Positions 1-8,350 of a DNA stretch of 21,150 bases are shown here, one piece after another; position 1 is the first letter of the stretch; every line of letters starts with the position of its first letter. Source of the DNA: a virus. The position numbers and the translations under genes were made by a program. Under the pieces are notes generated by a model, which worked only from the letters and a program-made list of their open reading frames with translations, searched no databases and was not told the DNA's origin. Location: positions 1 through 21,150 of the IMG/VR virus record IMGVR_UViG_3300044640_000629; one strand, given 5' to 3'.

Positions 1-942
1 CCAAATCTAACCCCTGAACAAATTGCATCATTAAGTCCAGGTGACAGAAAAGCACGTGAAGCATTTTTTGCTGATAATAGCACAAATGCTGACACCGCAC
101 AAAATGAAATCGTTGTAACTGCTACTAGGTCAGCCGTTGAGTTTGATACTCAAGCAAAAGCATCAGCACAAGATGCGGCAAACTTTGAATCGTTTGAAGA
201 TTGGCGAGTTAGACTAACACTTGCACCCGATGCAGAATATATGTATCGTGCAAGTAATCCTGGTATCATGGCACCGTTGGCGGCGACGGACGGAGTCATC
301 TTCCCGTATACGCCATTGATTTCAGTCAACTACGCAGCCAAATATGATACATCTACTGTAGTTCACAGCAACTATCAAATATATCAATACACTAGTAGTT
401 CAGTAGATCAGATAACAATCTCTTGTGACTTTACTGCACAAGATACCAGTGAAGCGAACTACATATTAGCAACAATCCACTTCTTTAGATCAATGACTAA
501 GATGTTCTATGGTCAAGATCAGTATCCTAAACCAGGTACTCCCCCTCCACTTTGCTTCTTGTTTGGTTTAGGTGGATTTCAGTTTGACGCACATCCATTA
601 GTTATTACAGGATTCTCATATAACTTACCAAACGATGTAGACTATATCAGAACAACAACTACTATTGATAGTACTAGCGTAACTAAGAACGGAAATTTTG
701 AAACTGCCGGAAATGGCAGACTTCCAACTGGTGTATTACCAGGAGGAGTTGCCGCAGGCGCCACATTCGATAATGACGGCGGCGGATTTTCTCCTACATA
801 TGTACCAACAAAAATTCAGTTATCAATAACTGCATATCCAATTGTTTCACGAAATCAAATTTCTAATAAATTCAGCCTTACTGATTATGCTACTGGCAAA
901 TTATTACAAGGCAGTCAACGACAAGGCGGAGGCATCTGGTAA
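1..942 (+). CDS. Baseplate/tail-tube-end protein, gp48/gp54-like (5' end outside window)
   Basis: The frame is open from base 1, so the true start lies upstream; the ATG at 241 is internal because the sequence before it (e.g. DWRVRLTLAPDAEY) continues the same protein. 313 codons are visible. Distinct patches are a GVIFPYTPLI segment, a HSNYQIYQY segment, a helical stretch ending HFFRSMTKMFYG, a proline run (PKPGTPPPLCFLFG), then SYNLPNDVDYI and a closing beta segment PTKIQLSITAYPIVSRNQIS. The last parts resemble in order and character the C-terminal half of T4 gp48 (helix, FG-rich turn, final strand ending in an 'ITMREIITLNR'-type segment), the protein that caps the baseplate end of the tail tube. 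Position just upstream of a gp53-like gene also fits a gp48/gp54 role. Family assignment is inference from weak similarity; that it is a phage structural gene is much surer. Its stop overlaps the next start by one base. Confidence 0.6.
   Translation, partial: PNLTPEQIASLSPGDRKAREAFFADNSTNADTAQNEIVVTATRSAVEFDTQAKASAQDAANFESFEDWRVRLTLAPDAEYMYRASNPGIMAPLAATDGVIFPYTPLISVNYAAKYDTSTVVHSNYQIYQYTSSSVDQITISCDFTAQDTSEANYILATIHFFRSMTKMFYGQDQYPKPGTPPPLCFLFGLGGFQFDAHPLVITGFSYNLPNDVDYIRTTTTIDSTSVTKNGNFETAGNGRLPTGVLPGGVAAGATFDNDGGGFSPTYVPTKIQLSITAYPIVSRNQISNKFSLTDYATGKLLQGSQRQGGGIW
928..932 (+). promoter_or_regulatory. Shine-Dalgarno site for gp53-like gene
   Basis: GGAGG lies 9 bases before the ATG at 942, inside the last codons of the preceding gene. 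It supports the 942 start and translational coupling across the one-base TAATG overlap. Confidence 0.7.
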
Positions 943-1256
943 TGGCTAATCAATCACTATATCCACAAACAAGTCCTTATTTTAGCACCAACGTTGTTAA
1001 CAATAAGTATCTAGACGTAATGAACTATCGTCCGATCCCATTGGATCCTAGCGATGTATATATGGTTCTTACAAACGTGTATGAATTTAGGCCAGACTTA
1101 TTGGCATATGACTTATATGGCGATAGTAGATTATGGTGGGTATTTGCAGAACGTAATCCAAACAGATTAGGTGAAGACCCTTATTTTGATTTTAAAACAG
1201 GAGTGGGTATTTACGTGCCTAAATTGTCAACGTTGAAAACAGCATTAGGTATCTAA
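942..1256 (+). CDS. 53: Baseplate wedge protein gp53-like
   Basis: 104-residue protein. In T4, gp53 is a wedge component that helps join wedges around the hub. The diagnostic part is residues 47-95: YEFRPDLLAYDLYGD, then LWWVFAERNPN, then DPYFDFKTGVGIYVP. This is a LysM-like pattern (a GD pair, a bulky aromatic helix, an N, then G-x-x-I-x-V-P) found in gp53 and in other small tail proteins of the gpX/LysM type. T4 gp53 is about 196 residues, so this is a compact version lacking roughly half the length. The start follows a good GGAGG and overlaps the previous stop by one base; the next gene begins one base after the stop. A generic LysM-type tail protein is the main alternative. Position before the gp5-like gene matches the T4 order 53-5. 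Confidence 0.75.
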   Translation: MANQSLYPQTSPYFSTNVVNNKYLDVMNYRPIPLDPSDVYMVLTNVYEFRPDLLAYDLYGDSRLWWVFAERNPNRLGEDPYFDFKTGVGIYVPKLSTLKTALGI

Positions 1257-1257
1257 A

Positions 1258-4206
1258 ATGGCATCAGTTGCAGAAACGATTGCGTTATATCAAAAAGTAG
1301 TTAATGTCTTTAATATAGCTGAACCACTGCAGGCTCAAACCGTATCCGCACTTCAGAGTTTTAACAACAGCGGATACAAGCAGGCTAATGCACAATCCAT
1401 TTATGACTCGATACTAAAAACTAGAGCAGATTATAAAGCAGAATATGATTCTGTAGTGGCTTCAACACAACAAGCCGCCGGAGCGGCATTTGACACATTA
1501 TCTGACTCACAAAAAACAGAAGTTAATAAAAGTCAAGTTTTACTGAATGTTAGGACAATTATCCCTAAACTTCGAAGTAATAAAGCGTCAATAGATACAG
1601 AATCGGCTAAAGCAAAAGAGTTATTATCACAACAAACAACTGCAAATGCATCTACAGGAACAACGACTCAACCAACAACTCAACCAGGAACTGTACCACC
1701 TGCAGGCGGTGAAACTAAACCATTAACAGGTGCAGCCGACGGCGACAGTGGTCAAAAACAAGACAATCCTGTAGGAAGTGTTACCGGAAGTCCAACAGCC
1801 AATACTGCAGGTGGTGATACCGGAGAAGTTCCGGGTGTAACAACTGGTGGAGGTACTGCAAGTTCCTCTTCTCAAAATGAAGATACTAGTGGTACTGATA
1901 AGATTGTTAAAACAATATCAGGCCCTCAAGATAATACTAATCCGGGTAAAAGACTAAAAAACCCATTAGGTGAATTCTCAAGTTATACATATCAATTAAG
2001 TTTGTATATGATTACTCCCGATGCGTATAATGCTTTTATTGCATCAGGAAGAAGAGAAATCAACGTATTTAACAATGCACTAGGTTCAAATTCCGAATCC
2101 GGAGGTGCATTTTTAATTGCACAAAGCGGCGGAATCAATAATGAAACACAACAACGAGCGCCCGGATTTACATTTGATTATGGAATTGACAATTTAAGTT
2201 TTAACGTTTCTACTAATGCTAAAGCAAATGAAACCGCATCTAACACCACTTCATTTAAGTTTCAAATTGTTGAACCATATGGTTTCTCATTTATTACTAA
2301 ATTAAAACAAGCGAATGATGCACTTGCCGAATATGCTAAATCAATTGGAAGTAGTTGGTCTAAAAATCCATCTAAGCAATTCTTTATTTTAGGGATTAAG
2401 TTCTATGGATATGATGCATCTGGTAATATTATTACCGGTAACGAAAATTATGATGGCAATACATTAGATCCAAATGCAACAGGTAATGGATTGTTTCAAA
2501 CATATTATGATATTGTAATTTCTAGTATCAAGTTTAAAATTGACGGTAGAGCAACTACTTATAATATTGAAGCCGCATCGTTGGCACCGCAATCAGCCTT
2601 CACTATTAAAAGAGGTATGATTAATGGTAGTAAAGAAATTACTGCTGGAACAGTCGAAGAAGCATTTAATGAATTATTCGGTAAACTTAATAAAGAGCAA
2701 GAAGATTTATTAAAAGCAGAATCAATTGGTAAAGCAAACAAGTATAAAGTAAGATTTATTGGCTCCGCAGAAGAAATTGGACTGGCTAGTTTAGTATCAC
2801 CAGAAGACCTTGATAAATTTAAATGGCCTGGAAGTGGCGCAACAACTACAACAGAATCTAGTGCCGCAAGAGAAGTGGTATCTCAGCCTGATAATACTAA
2901 GAGAACAATTACTTTTAATAATGATACTCCTATTTTACAGGCTATCAATAATATTATTGCACAAAGTTCATATTTAAGAGATGCGTTACAAGTTGTATAT
3001 ACCACATCACTTGAAAATGATCAAAAGAAATCAGGAACCGTAGAGAATAAACCGGACACTAAAAAAACAATTAAATGGTATAACTGTAGTGCTGAGATTT
3101 CTAATGCTGAATGGGATGATGTAATTAAAGATTGGGCATACACAATGACCTATATTATTCAAACATATGAAACACCGGTTCTTGACAGTGCTTATGCAAA
3201 TCCAGGTAAAAAATATTATGGTCCCCATAAGCGATATGAGTATTGGTACACTGGTAAAAACTCAGAAGTATTAATGTATGAGCAAAACTTAGACAACTCG
3301 TTCTTTAATGTTGTGCTAGACGGAGGCACCGGAACACCTACTTCAAGTAGTGGAGGAAACGCCGCTCCAAGTAGTACTTCATCAGGTACAGCCCCGGCAG
3401 GTTCAGGTAACTCAGGAGGTAGCGGTGGCGCATCCGATGGTGCCCCTAAGGTAGTCAACAAAAGAACATCACAGGACAGAACCGGTAAATTAGGTAATGC
3501 TATGGAAGCGCAAAATAACTATTTGACTTCACTGTATGATCCGGGTGCATATGCCCTTGCAAAAATTACTATTTTAGGAGATCCTGATTTCTTAGTACAA
3601 GACTCCGCAGGTTCTGAAAATCAAATCTATAGTAGATTTTATGGCACTAATGGTTTTACTGTAAACCCTAATGGTGGACAAGTCTTTATTGAAATTGATT
3701 TTAAAGAAGCAGTTGATTATGTATCTGGTGGCGGAGAAAACTTAGATGGAACTAAACAAGCCGCCGGTACATTGAACATTAATGAATCAATTTTGTTTTG
3801 GAAATATCCTGAAGACATTTCAAAGCAAGTTAAGGGTGTAAGTTATATGGTGCGTGAAGTGCAGAGTACTTTTGCAAACGGCGCCTTTAAACAAGTACTA
3901 CAATGTAACATCAATGACTTTGGTGACCCAGCAAGTGCCAATGAAGCAGAGGCTAGACCGGCTGACAGTGAAGAAAATGGTACTCAACCAAATGCAGGTC
4001 CTGCGGCAGCACCAAACAGTAATGCTTCTACTCCAACAACAGGTCTTAAGAGTGATAACCCATCTAAACAAACTAATGTAGCAACACCTACTCCTACTAA
4101 GGCGCCAGCAACGAACTCGGCTGCTCCAGGAACAGTACCCACTAAAACAGGGCCGGTCGCAGATGATGATAATACTGGCAACGTAACAGATTTAGGACTA
4201 GGATAA
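1258..4206 (+). CDS. Large baseplate structural protein, candidate hub component
   Basis: 982 residues, starting one base after the gp53-like stop. Visible regions are: residues 1-124, helical, charged and Gln/Ala-rich; 125-230, a Thr/Pro/Gly/Gln linker with no predicted fold; 231-688, a folded part opening NPLGEFSSYTYQLSLYM and containing KQFFILGIKFYGYDASGN; 689-731, a Ser/Gly/Ala/Pro linker; 732-890, a second folded part with AKITILGDPDF (about 768-778) and ending GVSYMVREVQSTFANGAFKQ (from about 860); 891-982, an Ala/Pro/Asn/Thr-rich tail. The last folded part resembles the terminal beta-barrel of tail hub proteins (gpD/gp27/XkdQ type), where a 'Y-x-V-x-x-V-x-S-x-F-x-x-G-x-F' motif recurs. 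Placement directly before the spike gene fits a hub on which the spike sits, but no confident family name can be given. No signal peptide or membrane segment is evident. Confidence 0.65.
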   Translation: MASVAETIALYQKVVNVFNIAEPLQAQTVSALQSFNNSGYKQANAQSIYDSILKTRADYKAEYDSVVASTQQAAGAAFDTLSDSQKTEVNKSQVLLNVRTIIPKLRSNKASIDTESAKAKELLSQQTTANASTGTTTQPTTQPGTVPPAGGETKPLTGAADGDSGQKQDNPVGSVTGSPTANTAGGDTGEVPGVTTGGGTASSSSQNEDTSGTDKIVKTISGPQDNTNPGKRLKNPLGEFSSYTYQLSLYMITPDAYNAFIASGRREINVFNNALGSNSESGGAFLIAQSGGINNETQQRAPGFTFDYGIDNLSFNVSTNAKANETASNTTSFKFQIVEPYGFSFITKLKQANDALAEYAKSIGSSWSKNPSKQFFILGIKFYGYDASGNIITGNENYDGNTLDPNATGNGLFQTYYDIVISSIKFKIDGRATTYNIEAASLAPQSAFTIKRGMINGSKEITAGTVEEAFNELFGKLNKEQEDLLKAESIGKANKYKVRFIGSAEEIGLASLVSPEDLDKFKWPGSGATTTTESSAAREVVSQPDNTKRTITFNNDTPILQAINNIIAQSSYLRDALQVVYTTSLENDQKKSGTVENKPDTKKTIKWYNCSAEISNAEWDDVIKDWAYTMTYIIQTYETPVLDSAYANPGKKYYGPHKRYEYWYTGKNSEVLMYEQNLDNSFFNVVLDGGTGTPTSSSGGNAAPSSTSSGTAPAGSGNSGGSGGASDGAPKVVNKRTSQDRTGKLGNAMEAQNNYLTSLYDPGAYALAKITILGDPDFLVQDSAGSENQIYSRFYGTNGFTVNPNGGQVFIEIDFKEAVDYVSGGGENLDGTKQAAGTLNINESILFWKYPEDISKQVKGVSYMVREVQSTFANGAFKQVLQCNINDFGDPASANEAEARPADSEENGTQPNAGPAAAPNSNASTPTTGLKSDNPSKQTNVATPTPTKAPATNSAAPGTVPTKTGPVADDDNTGNVTDLGLG
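4200..4203 (+). promoter_or_regulatory. Shine-Dalgarno site for gp5-like gene
   Basis: AGGA overlaps the last codon of the 982-residue protein and sits 7 bases before the ATG at 4211. It fixes that start and suggests coupled translation. Confidence 0.55.
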
Positions 4207-4210
4207 TTAA

Positions 4211-7200
4211 ATGGCACAAGACGTATTCAAACCAAAAGGTGCAACAAAAGCAAGTAAGCCAGACGCAGGTGGTGGTAATACTCGCAACGTACCGGTGTTT
4301 GGTATTGTAAAAGACAATGTAGATCCTACAAGATCAGGTCGTATTAAAGTTTACATTGCTGACCAGCCCGGCACACAAGACTCTACCAACTCAGATTCAT
4401 GGCAATCTGTAGGTTTTATGAGTAACTTTTTTGGTAAAGTTATTCCAGACGCCGGAGACAAAGGGTTCGGGGACTACAAAGCAAATCCAAGCTCATACGG
4501 TGAGTGGCATGCCCCACCTGATATTGGCACAACCGTAGTTTGCGTATTCATTAACGGCGACCCTAACTATGGTTTCTATATTGGATGTATACCTGAACCA
4601 GACGCATTGCAAATGGTTCCTGCTATTGGTTCTAGTGACAACATCATTGCTAATAGTGGTGAAGCAGAAAGTTATGGTGGAGCCGTAAGACTTCCAGTAA
4701 CAAACATTAATACAAACAATGCAGATTTGGCAAACAGCCCTGATTATGTTTCTGCTCCAAGACCAGTTCATAGTTACTCTGCTTCAATTATGAATCAGCA
4801 GGGTATTATTCGTGATCCTATTCGCGGCCCTATCAGTTCAAGTGCGCAACGTGAAGCGGCTTCACGTGTTGGTTGGGGCGTATCAACACCCGGTCGACCT
4901 ATCTATGAAGGTGGATTTGATGACGAATCAGTTGCATCTAATCTAGATGCAAGTAAATCTGAACAACTTAGAGTTGTAGCACGTAGAGGCGGCCACTCAT
5001 TGGTTATGGATGATGGTGACATTATTGGTCGTGATCAATTAATCAGAATTCGTACAGCATTGGGTCATCAAATCTTAATGAGTGATGACGGTCAAACACT
5101 AATGATTCTTCACTCAAATGGTCAATCATATATTGAATTAGGTAAAGAGGGTACAATTGATATGTACTCTACTAACTCAGTAAACATTAGAACACAGGGT
5201 GATTTAAACTTACACGCCGATAATAATATCAACATGCATGCCATGAAAGATTTTAGTATTCAAGCAAAGAATTTTCATGTTAATACTGAGGAAGAATTAA
5301 GATTACGTGCAACTACTGATATCAAAGCATATGCAGTAAGTAATTTTACAGTGAAAGCAGGTTCGGCAGTTGCATTAGCAAGTGGTGGCGATTCATCAAT
5401 GAATGCAGGTGGACTTGCATATGTCAATGGTTCTAAAGTTAATTTAAACAGTGGTTCGGCAAGTACACAACCTCAAGAAGTTGATATCATTCCAATTGTT
5501 GCACAGACTGATACGTTATATGATGAGAAGAAGGGCTTTATGGCTTCGCCGGGTAAGTTACTTACTATTGCATCACGTGCCCCTGCTCACGCACCGTGGG
5601 CAAACGCAGGTCAGGGTGTAGATGTTAAAACAGATTTGAATGCGTCAAGCCAATTACCGGCTGCGCCATCTGCGGCAGCGGCCGCAACAAATGCCGCGGC
5701 AGCACCAGTTGCTGGTACTCCTGTATCTCCTGCAACGGCAGCATCTGCACCAACAACGCCAGCAGTATCAGGTGCATTAGATAAAAACACTACTGGCGCA
5801 GTATTAGGAACAGTTGCAAAATCAGCCGCAGAAGGTGCCGCGGCCGCGGCCGTAACTCAAGGCGCCGCAATAGTTAAATCTGCAACCGGACAAGCCACTG
5901 CCGCTGTAGGAGCCTTTGCTCAAACTGCAACTCAATTGGCAAGTTCGGGAGTCATTAAACCAGGCGCTGACACACTTGTTAAAGGCTTAGTGCAGTCAGG
6001 TTCAAACATTGCATCATCAATGGCATCGGCTGTATTCACTGGTCAACCTGGCGCACAGAATTTAACTAGTCTAGTTAAGAATGTTTCTGCACAAGCAACA
6101 TCAGTAGTTAGTAACTTACAACAAGCGCAAACTGCGTTGACTGCTGTAGGCGCATTGACTGGCAAAGAAGCCCCTGCACAAGTAGCAGGTTTAGTTAATG
6201 CAGCCGCATCAGTGGGATTAGGTCCAACTGTAGCCGCAGTAAAAAGTATTGCAGGAACAGTGTCTAATGTGGCGGGCGCCGCTGGAGCAATAACAGGCGC
6301 ACTTTCAGGGGCAACTGGCGCCGCAGGTGCTCTTAATGCCGCGGCAGGAGTTGCAAACGCCGCAGGCGCAATCACAGGGGCGGCTGCAGGCGCACTTGCA
6401 GGCGCAACCGGAGCGTTAAAAGCAATTGGAGCAGGTTCAGCAGCCGCCAATCTTGCAACTACTGGCGTAGGTGGATTAGGTGGTATCGCTGGCGCATTGA
6501 CTGCAATGGGCAAAAGCGCACAAGTTGGATTGACAGGATTGTTAGATCAGGCAAAGGGAGTTGCAGGTTCTGCATTCGATGCGATTAAGAATTCATTTAA
6601 ATCACTTGAAGCCGGTGTCCCGCAAAATCTAACAGCGATTGCTAAAACAGCGGCTTCTGAGGCCGCTGAAGTGGCTGAACAAGTAGATCAAACTACTGGT
6701 TCATTATTAGATGCGGGCAAGGCATTAGCAGGAGTTGCAGGAGTTGCAGGAGTTGCAGGAGTTGCAGGAGTTGCAGGGGTTGCTAGTAGTGTCACTGGTG
6801 CAATAGGTTCAGTATCGGCATTGGCATCTACGGCTGCAGGTGTTGTTAATACTGCAGGTGGTGCATTAAATTCAATAACAGGTGCAGTTAATACTGCATC
6901 AAGTGCATTAGGATCAGTATCTAACATTACAGGTGCAGTAAACAATACTGTATCAGGCATTACAGGCGCAGTTACTTCTGCTACAAACGCAGTGGGTTCA
7001 ATTACAAACGCAGTCAAAACAGCAACAACCACAGTAGGTGGAATTACCGCTGTTACTGGAGCAGTAAATTCTGCGGCTGCTCAATCAAACAATGTTGCAA
7101 AATCAATTGCTGGTGCAGTAAACTCAGTAAATGCCGTAGCAGGCGCCGCATCAACTATTGCAGGCGTGGCTGGATTGAAGTCTTTGGCTTCCGCGGCTTC

Positions 7201-8332
7201 ACAAGTACAATCAGGCGCCGCAGCCGCAACAGCATCAACACTGGCATCTGGATTAAGTAATTTGCCAGGTGGTATGAAAACAGTTGGTGCAGTACTTAAT
7301 AATGCAGCCGGCGCAATCAACATTATTCCGGGCGCAGAAAAGATTTCTGGTCTAATCAAAGATGCACAGTCAGCGGCAATGAACGGGCTTGCATTACCAA
7401 AACTACCAGACGGAGTAAACGCTTTAGCAGGACTTGCCGCAGCCGGATTGCCAGCAGGAGCAGCCGCACAGTTAAAATCTGCAATCTCATCATTAAGTTC
7501 TGGCACAGGTGGCTCTATCAAATTGCCAACTATTAGTTTCAATACAACTGACAGAGGTTCAATTACTTCTCAAATTACTAGTGTATTAGGAGATCCTAAG
7601 ATTCCTATGCCAAATCTTATCGGTGAAATTTCTGATAAGGTCAAGAGTGAAGCAGAAAAAGCATTGAAATCGGGTGAAGAAATTCTCAAAGTTAATGCAG
7701 AAATTCGTGCGAACACTGAAAAGGTACTTGAGGCTAGAAAAGCATTCTATGAAGCAGAAGCATCATTGCCACAAGGAGATCCAGGTATTCAGGCTGCATT
7801 TGATAAATGGCTTTCTATTCAAAATAGTCCTGAACGTAAAGCACTATATGCTAAACTTGACGATTTAAAAGACGGGGTAATTCTAAATCTTGCAGGCGCA
7901 GAAGGTGCATCAGCAACTACATCTGCGGCCGCAGCCAGTGCCGGTGAAAACGGAATCACTGGATTAATTAAATCAGCATCAAGTATTGGAACAGATTTGT
8001 TATCTAAAACTACATTAATCGCCGGAGCAGGCTTAGCAGTTGGCGTTCCCGGCGCAATCAGAACTGCCGGCACTGCATACAATACATTTAAGAATGTTGA
8101 TCTTAAAACTGCGTTAGCAACTGAATTGACTGCTGGATTAAGCACATCAAGTTTAACTAATTTAGCGTCTACTGCAACAACTGCATTAAGTTCAGTGAAG
8201 GGTCAAGGTTCTACCGCAGTGAAAGCACTGATAGATTTTCCGTCAGTTTCGTCAAGTTCTCAGGCTATCAATAATTCTCTCTCAGGTATTATAGGTAGTA
8301 TACCGCCTGTTAATGGTACCGGTAGCGGATAA
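4211..8332 (+). CDS. 5: Baseplate central spike, gp5-like, with long Ala/Gly-rich extension
   Basis: 1373 residues. In T4, trimeric gp5 is the membrane-puncturing spike under the hub. Residues about 26-131 form an OB-fold-type domain (VFGIVKDNVDPTRSGRIKVY to YGFYIGCIPEPD), the signature shared by gp5 and VgrG. Residues about 140-280 are a connector with no sign of the T4-type lysozyme domain. Residues about 315-395 are a beta-helix needle with an octapeptide period, visible as LNLHADNN / INMHAMKD / FSIQAKNF / HVNTEEEL. Instead of ending there, the protein continues about 950 residues: Ala/Gly/Val/Thr-rich, weakly hydrophobic, with a six-fold AGV repeat at 840-857, a charged helical stretch at about 1140-1235, and another Ala-rich end. 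T4 gp5 is about 575 residues, so this is more than double. Symbol is by family; the extension's role is unknown. Confidence 0.8.
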   Translation: MAQDVFKPKGATKASKPDAGGGNTRNVPVFGIVKDNVDPTRSGRIKVYIADQPGTQDSTNSDSWQSVGFMSNFFGKVIPDAGDKGFGDYKANPSSYGEWHAPPDIGTTVVCVFINGDPNYGFYIGCIPEPDALQMVPAIGSSDNIIANSGEAESYGGAVRLPVTNINTNNADLANSPDYVSAPRPVHSYSASIMNQQGIIRDPIRGPISSSAQREAASRVGWGVSTPGRPIYEGGFDDESVASNLDASKSEQLRVVARRGGHSLVMDDGDIIGRDQLIRIRTALGHQILMSDDGQTLMILHSNGQSYIELGKEGTIDMYSTNSVNIRTQGDLNLHADNNINMHAMKDFSIQAKNFHVNTEEELRLRATTDIKAYAVSNFTVKAGSAVALASGGDSSMNAGGLAYVNGSKVNLNSGSASTQPQEVDIIPIVAQTDTLYDEKKGFMASPGKLLTIASRAPAHAPWANAGQGVDVKTDLNASSQLPAAPSAAAAATNAAAAPVAGTPVSPATAASAPTTPAVSGALDKNTTGAVLGTVAKSAAEGAAAAAVTQGAAIVKSATGQATAAVGAFAQTATQLASSGVIKPGADTLVKGLVQSGSNIASSMASAVFTGQPGAQNLTSLVKNVSAQATSVVSNLQQAQTALTAVGALTGKEAPAQVAGLVNAAASVGLGPTVAAVKSIAGTVSNVAGAAGAITGALSGATGAAGALNAAAGVANAAGAITGAAAGALAGATGALKAIGAGSAAANLATTGVGGLGGIAGALTAMGKSAQVGLTGLLDQAKGVAGSAFDAIKNSFKSLEAGVPQNLTAIAKTAASEAAEVAEQVDQTTGSLLDAGKALAGVAGVAGVAGVAGVAGVASSVTGAIGSVSALASTAAGVVNTAGGALNSITGAVNTASSALGSVSNITGAVNNTVSGITGAVTSATNAVGSITNAVKTATTTVGGITAVTGAVNSAAAQSNNVAKSIAGAVNSVNAVAGAASTIAGVAGLKSLASAASQVQSGAAAATASTLASGLSNLPGGMKTVGAVLNNAAGAINIIPGAEKISGLIKDAQSAAMNGLALPKLPDGVNALAGLAAAGLPAGAAAQLKSAISSLSSGTGGSIKLPTISFNTTDRGSITSQITSVLGDPKIPMPNLIGEISDKVKSEAEKALKSGEEILKVNAEIRANTEKVLEARKAFYEAEASLPQGDPGIQAAFDKWLSIQNSPERKALYAKLDDLKDGVILNLAGAEGASATTSAAAASAGENGITGLIKSASSIGTDLLSKTTLIAGAGLAVGVPGAIRTAGTAYNTFKNVDLKTALATELTAGLSTSSLTNLASTATTALSSVKGQGSTAVKALIDFPSVSSSSQAINNSLSGIIGSIPPVNGTGSG
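5640..7500 (+). repeat. Low-complexity Ala/Gly/Val/Thr-coding region within spike gene
   Basis: Degenerate GCN/GGN-rich coding sequence, locally much richer in G+C than the rest of the window. It encodes endless variants of AAGAITGA, SAVGSITNAV and similar pieces. Periodicity is irregular at DNA level except for the 9-base tandem at 6728-6781. Three GCGGCCGC octamers occur in Ala-coding parts of this gene (5678-5685, 5840-5847 and, beyond this block, 7925-7932). Confidence 0.7.
6728..6781 (+). repeat. 9-bp tandem repeat, six units (AGV codons)
   Basis: Five exact copies of GCAGGAGTT are followed by one copy with a single change (GCAGGGGTT). The unit is in frame and encodes Ala-Gly-Val at residues 840-857 of the spike protein, so changes in copy number would lengthen or shorten the protein without a frameshift. 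Confidence 0.95.
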
Positions 8333-8335
8333 AAT

Positions 8336-8340
8336 AAGGA
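8336..8340 (+). promoter_or_regulatory. Shine-Dalgarno site for gp25-like gene
   Basis: AAGGA sits 10 bases before the ATG at 8351 and just after the TAA of the spike gene. It shares its last two bases with the late-promoter-like motif at 8339-8346. Confidence 0.6.
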
Positions 8341-8346
8341 TAAATA
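8339..8346 (+). promoter_or_regulatory. Possible T4-type late promoter (GATAAATA)
   Basis: GATAAATA matches the T4 (TATAAATA) and cyanophage (NATAAATA) late promoter pattern in 7-8 positions. If used, transcription would begin about 6 bases downstream, essentially at the gp25-like ATG and past its ribosome site. It may therefore be a chance match or yield a leaderless message. Confidence 0.25.
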
Positions 8347-8350
8347 CATC

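Noticed and set aside
241-243. ATG as the start of the first gene
   Set aside because: The same frame is open to base 1 and the upstream residues read as a continuous structural protein, with no ribosome site before 241.
2559-8145. Several reverse-strand open frames of 60-156 codons opposite the 982-residue and spike genes (e.g. 6043-6513, 7081-7542)
   Set aside because: They lie antisense to strongly supported genes, are Ala/Pro-rich mirror products of the Ala/Gly/Thr coding bias, and lack ribosome sites or recognisable motifs.
4211-8332. A tape-measure protein reading for the Ala-rich gene
   Set aside because: The N-terminal OB fold and the octapeptide beta-helix are specific to gp5/VgrG spikes, and the neighbours are baseplate rather than tube or chaperone genes.
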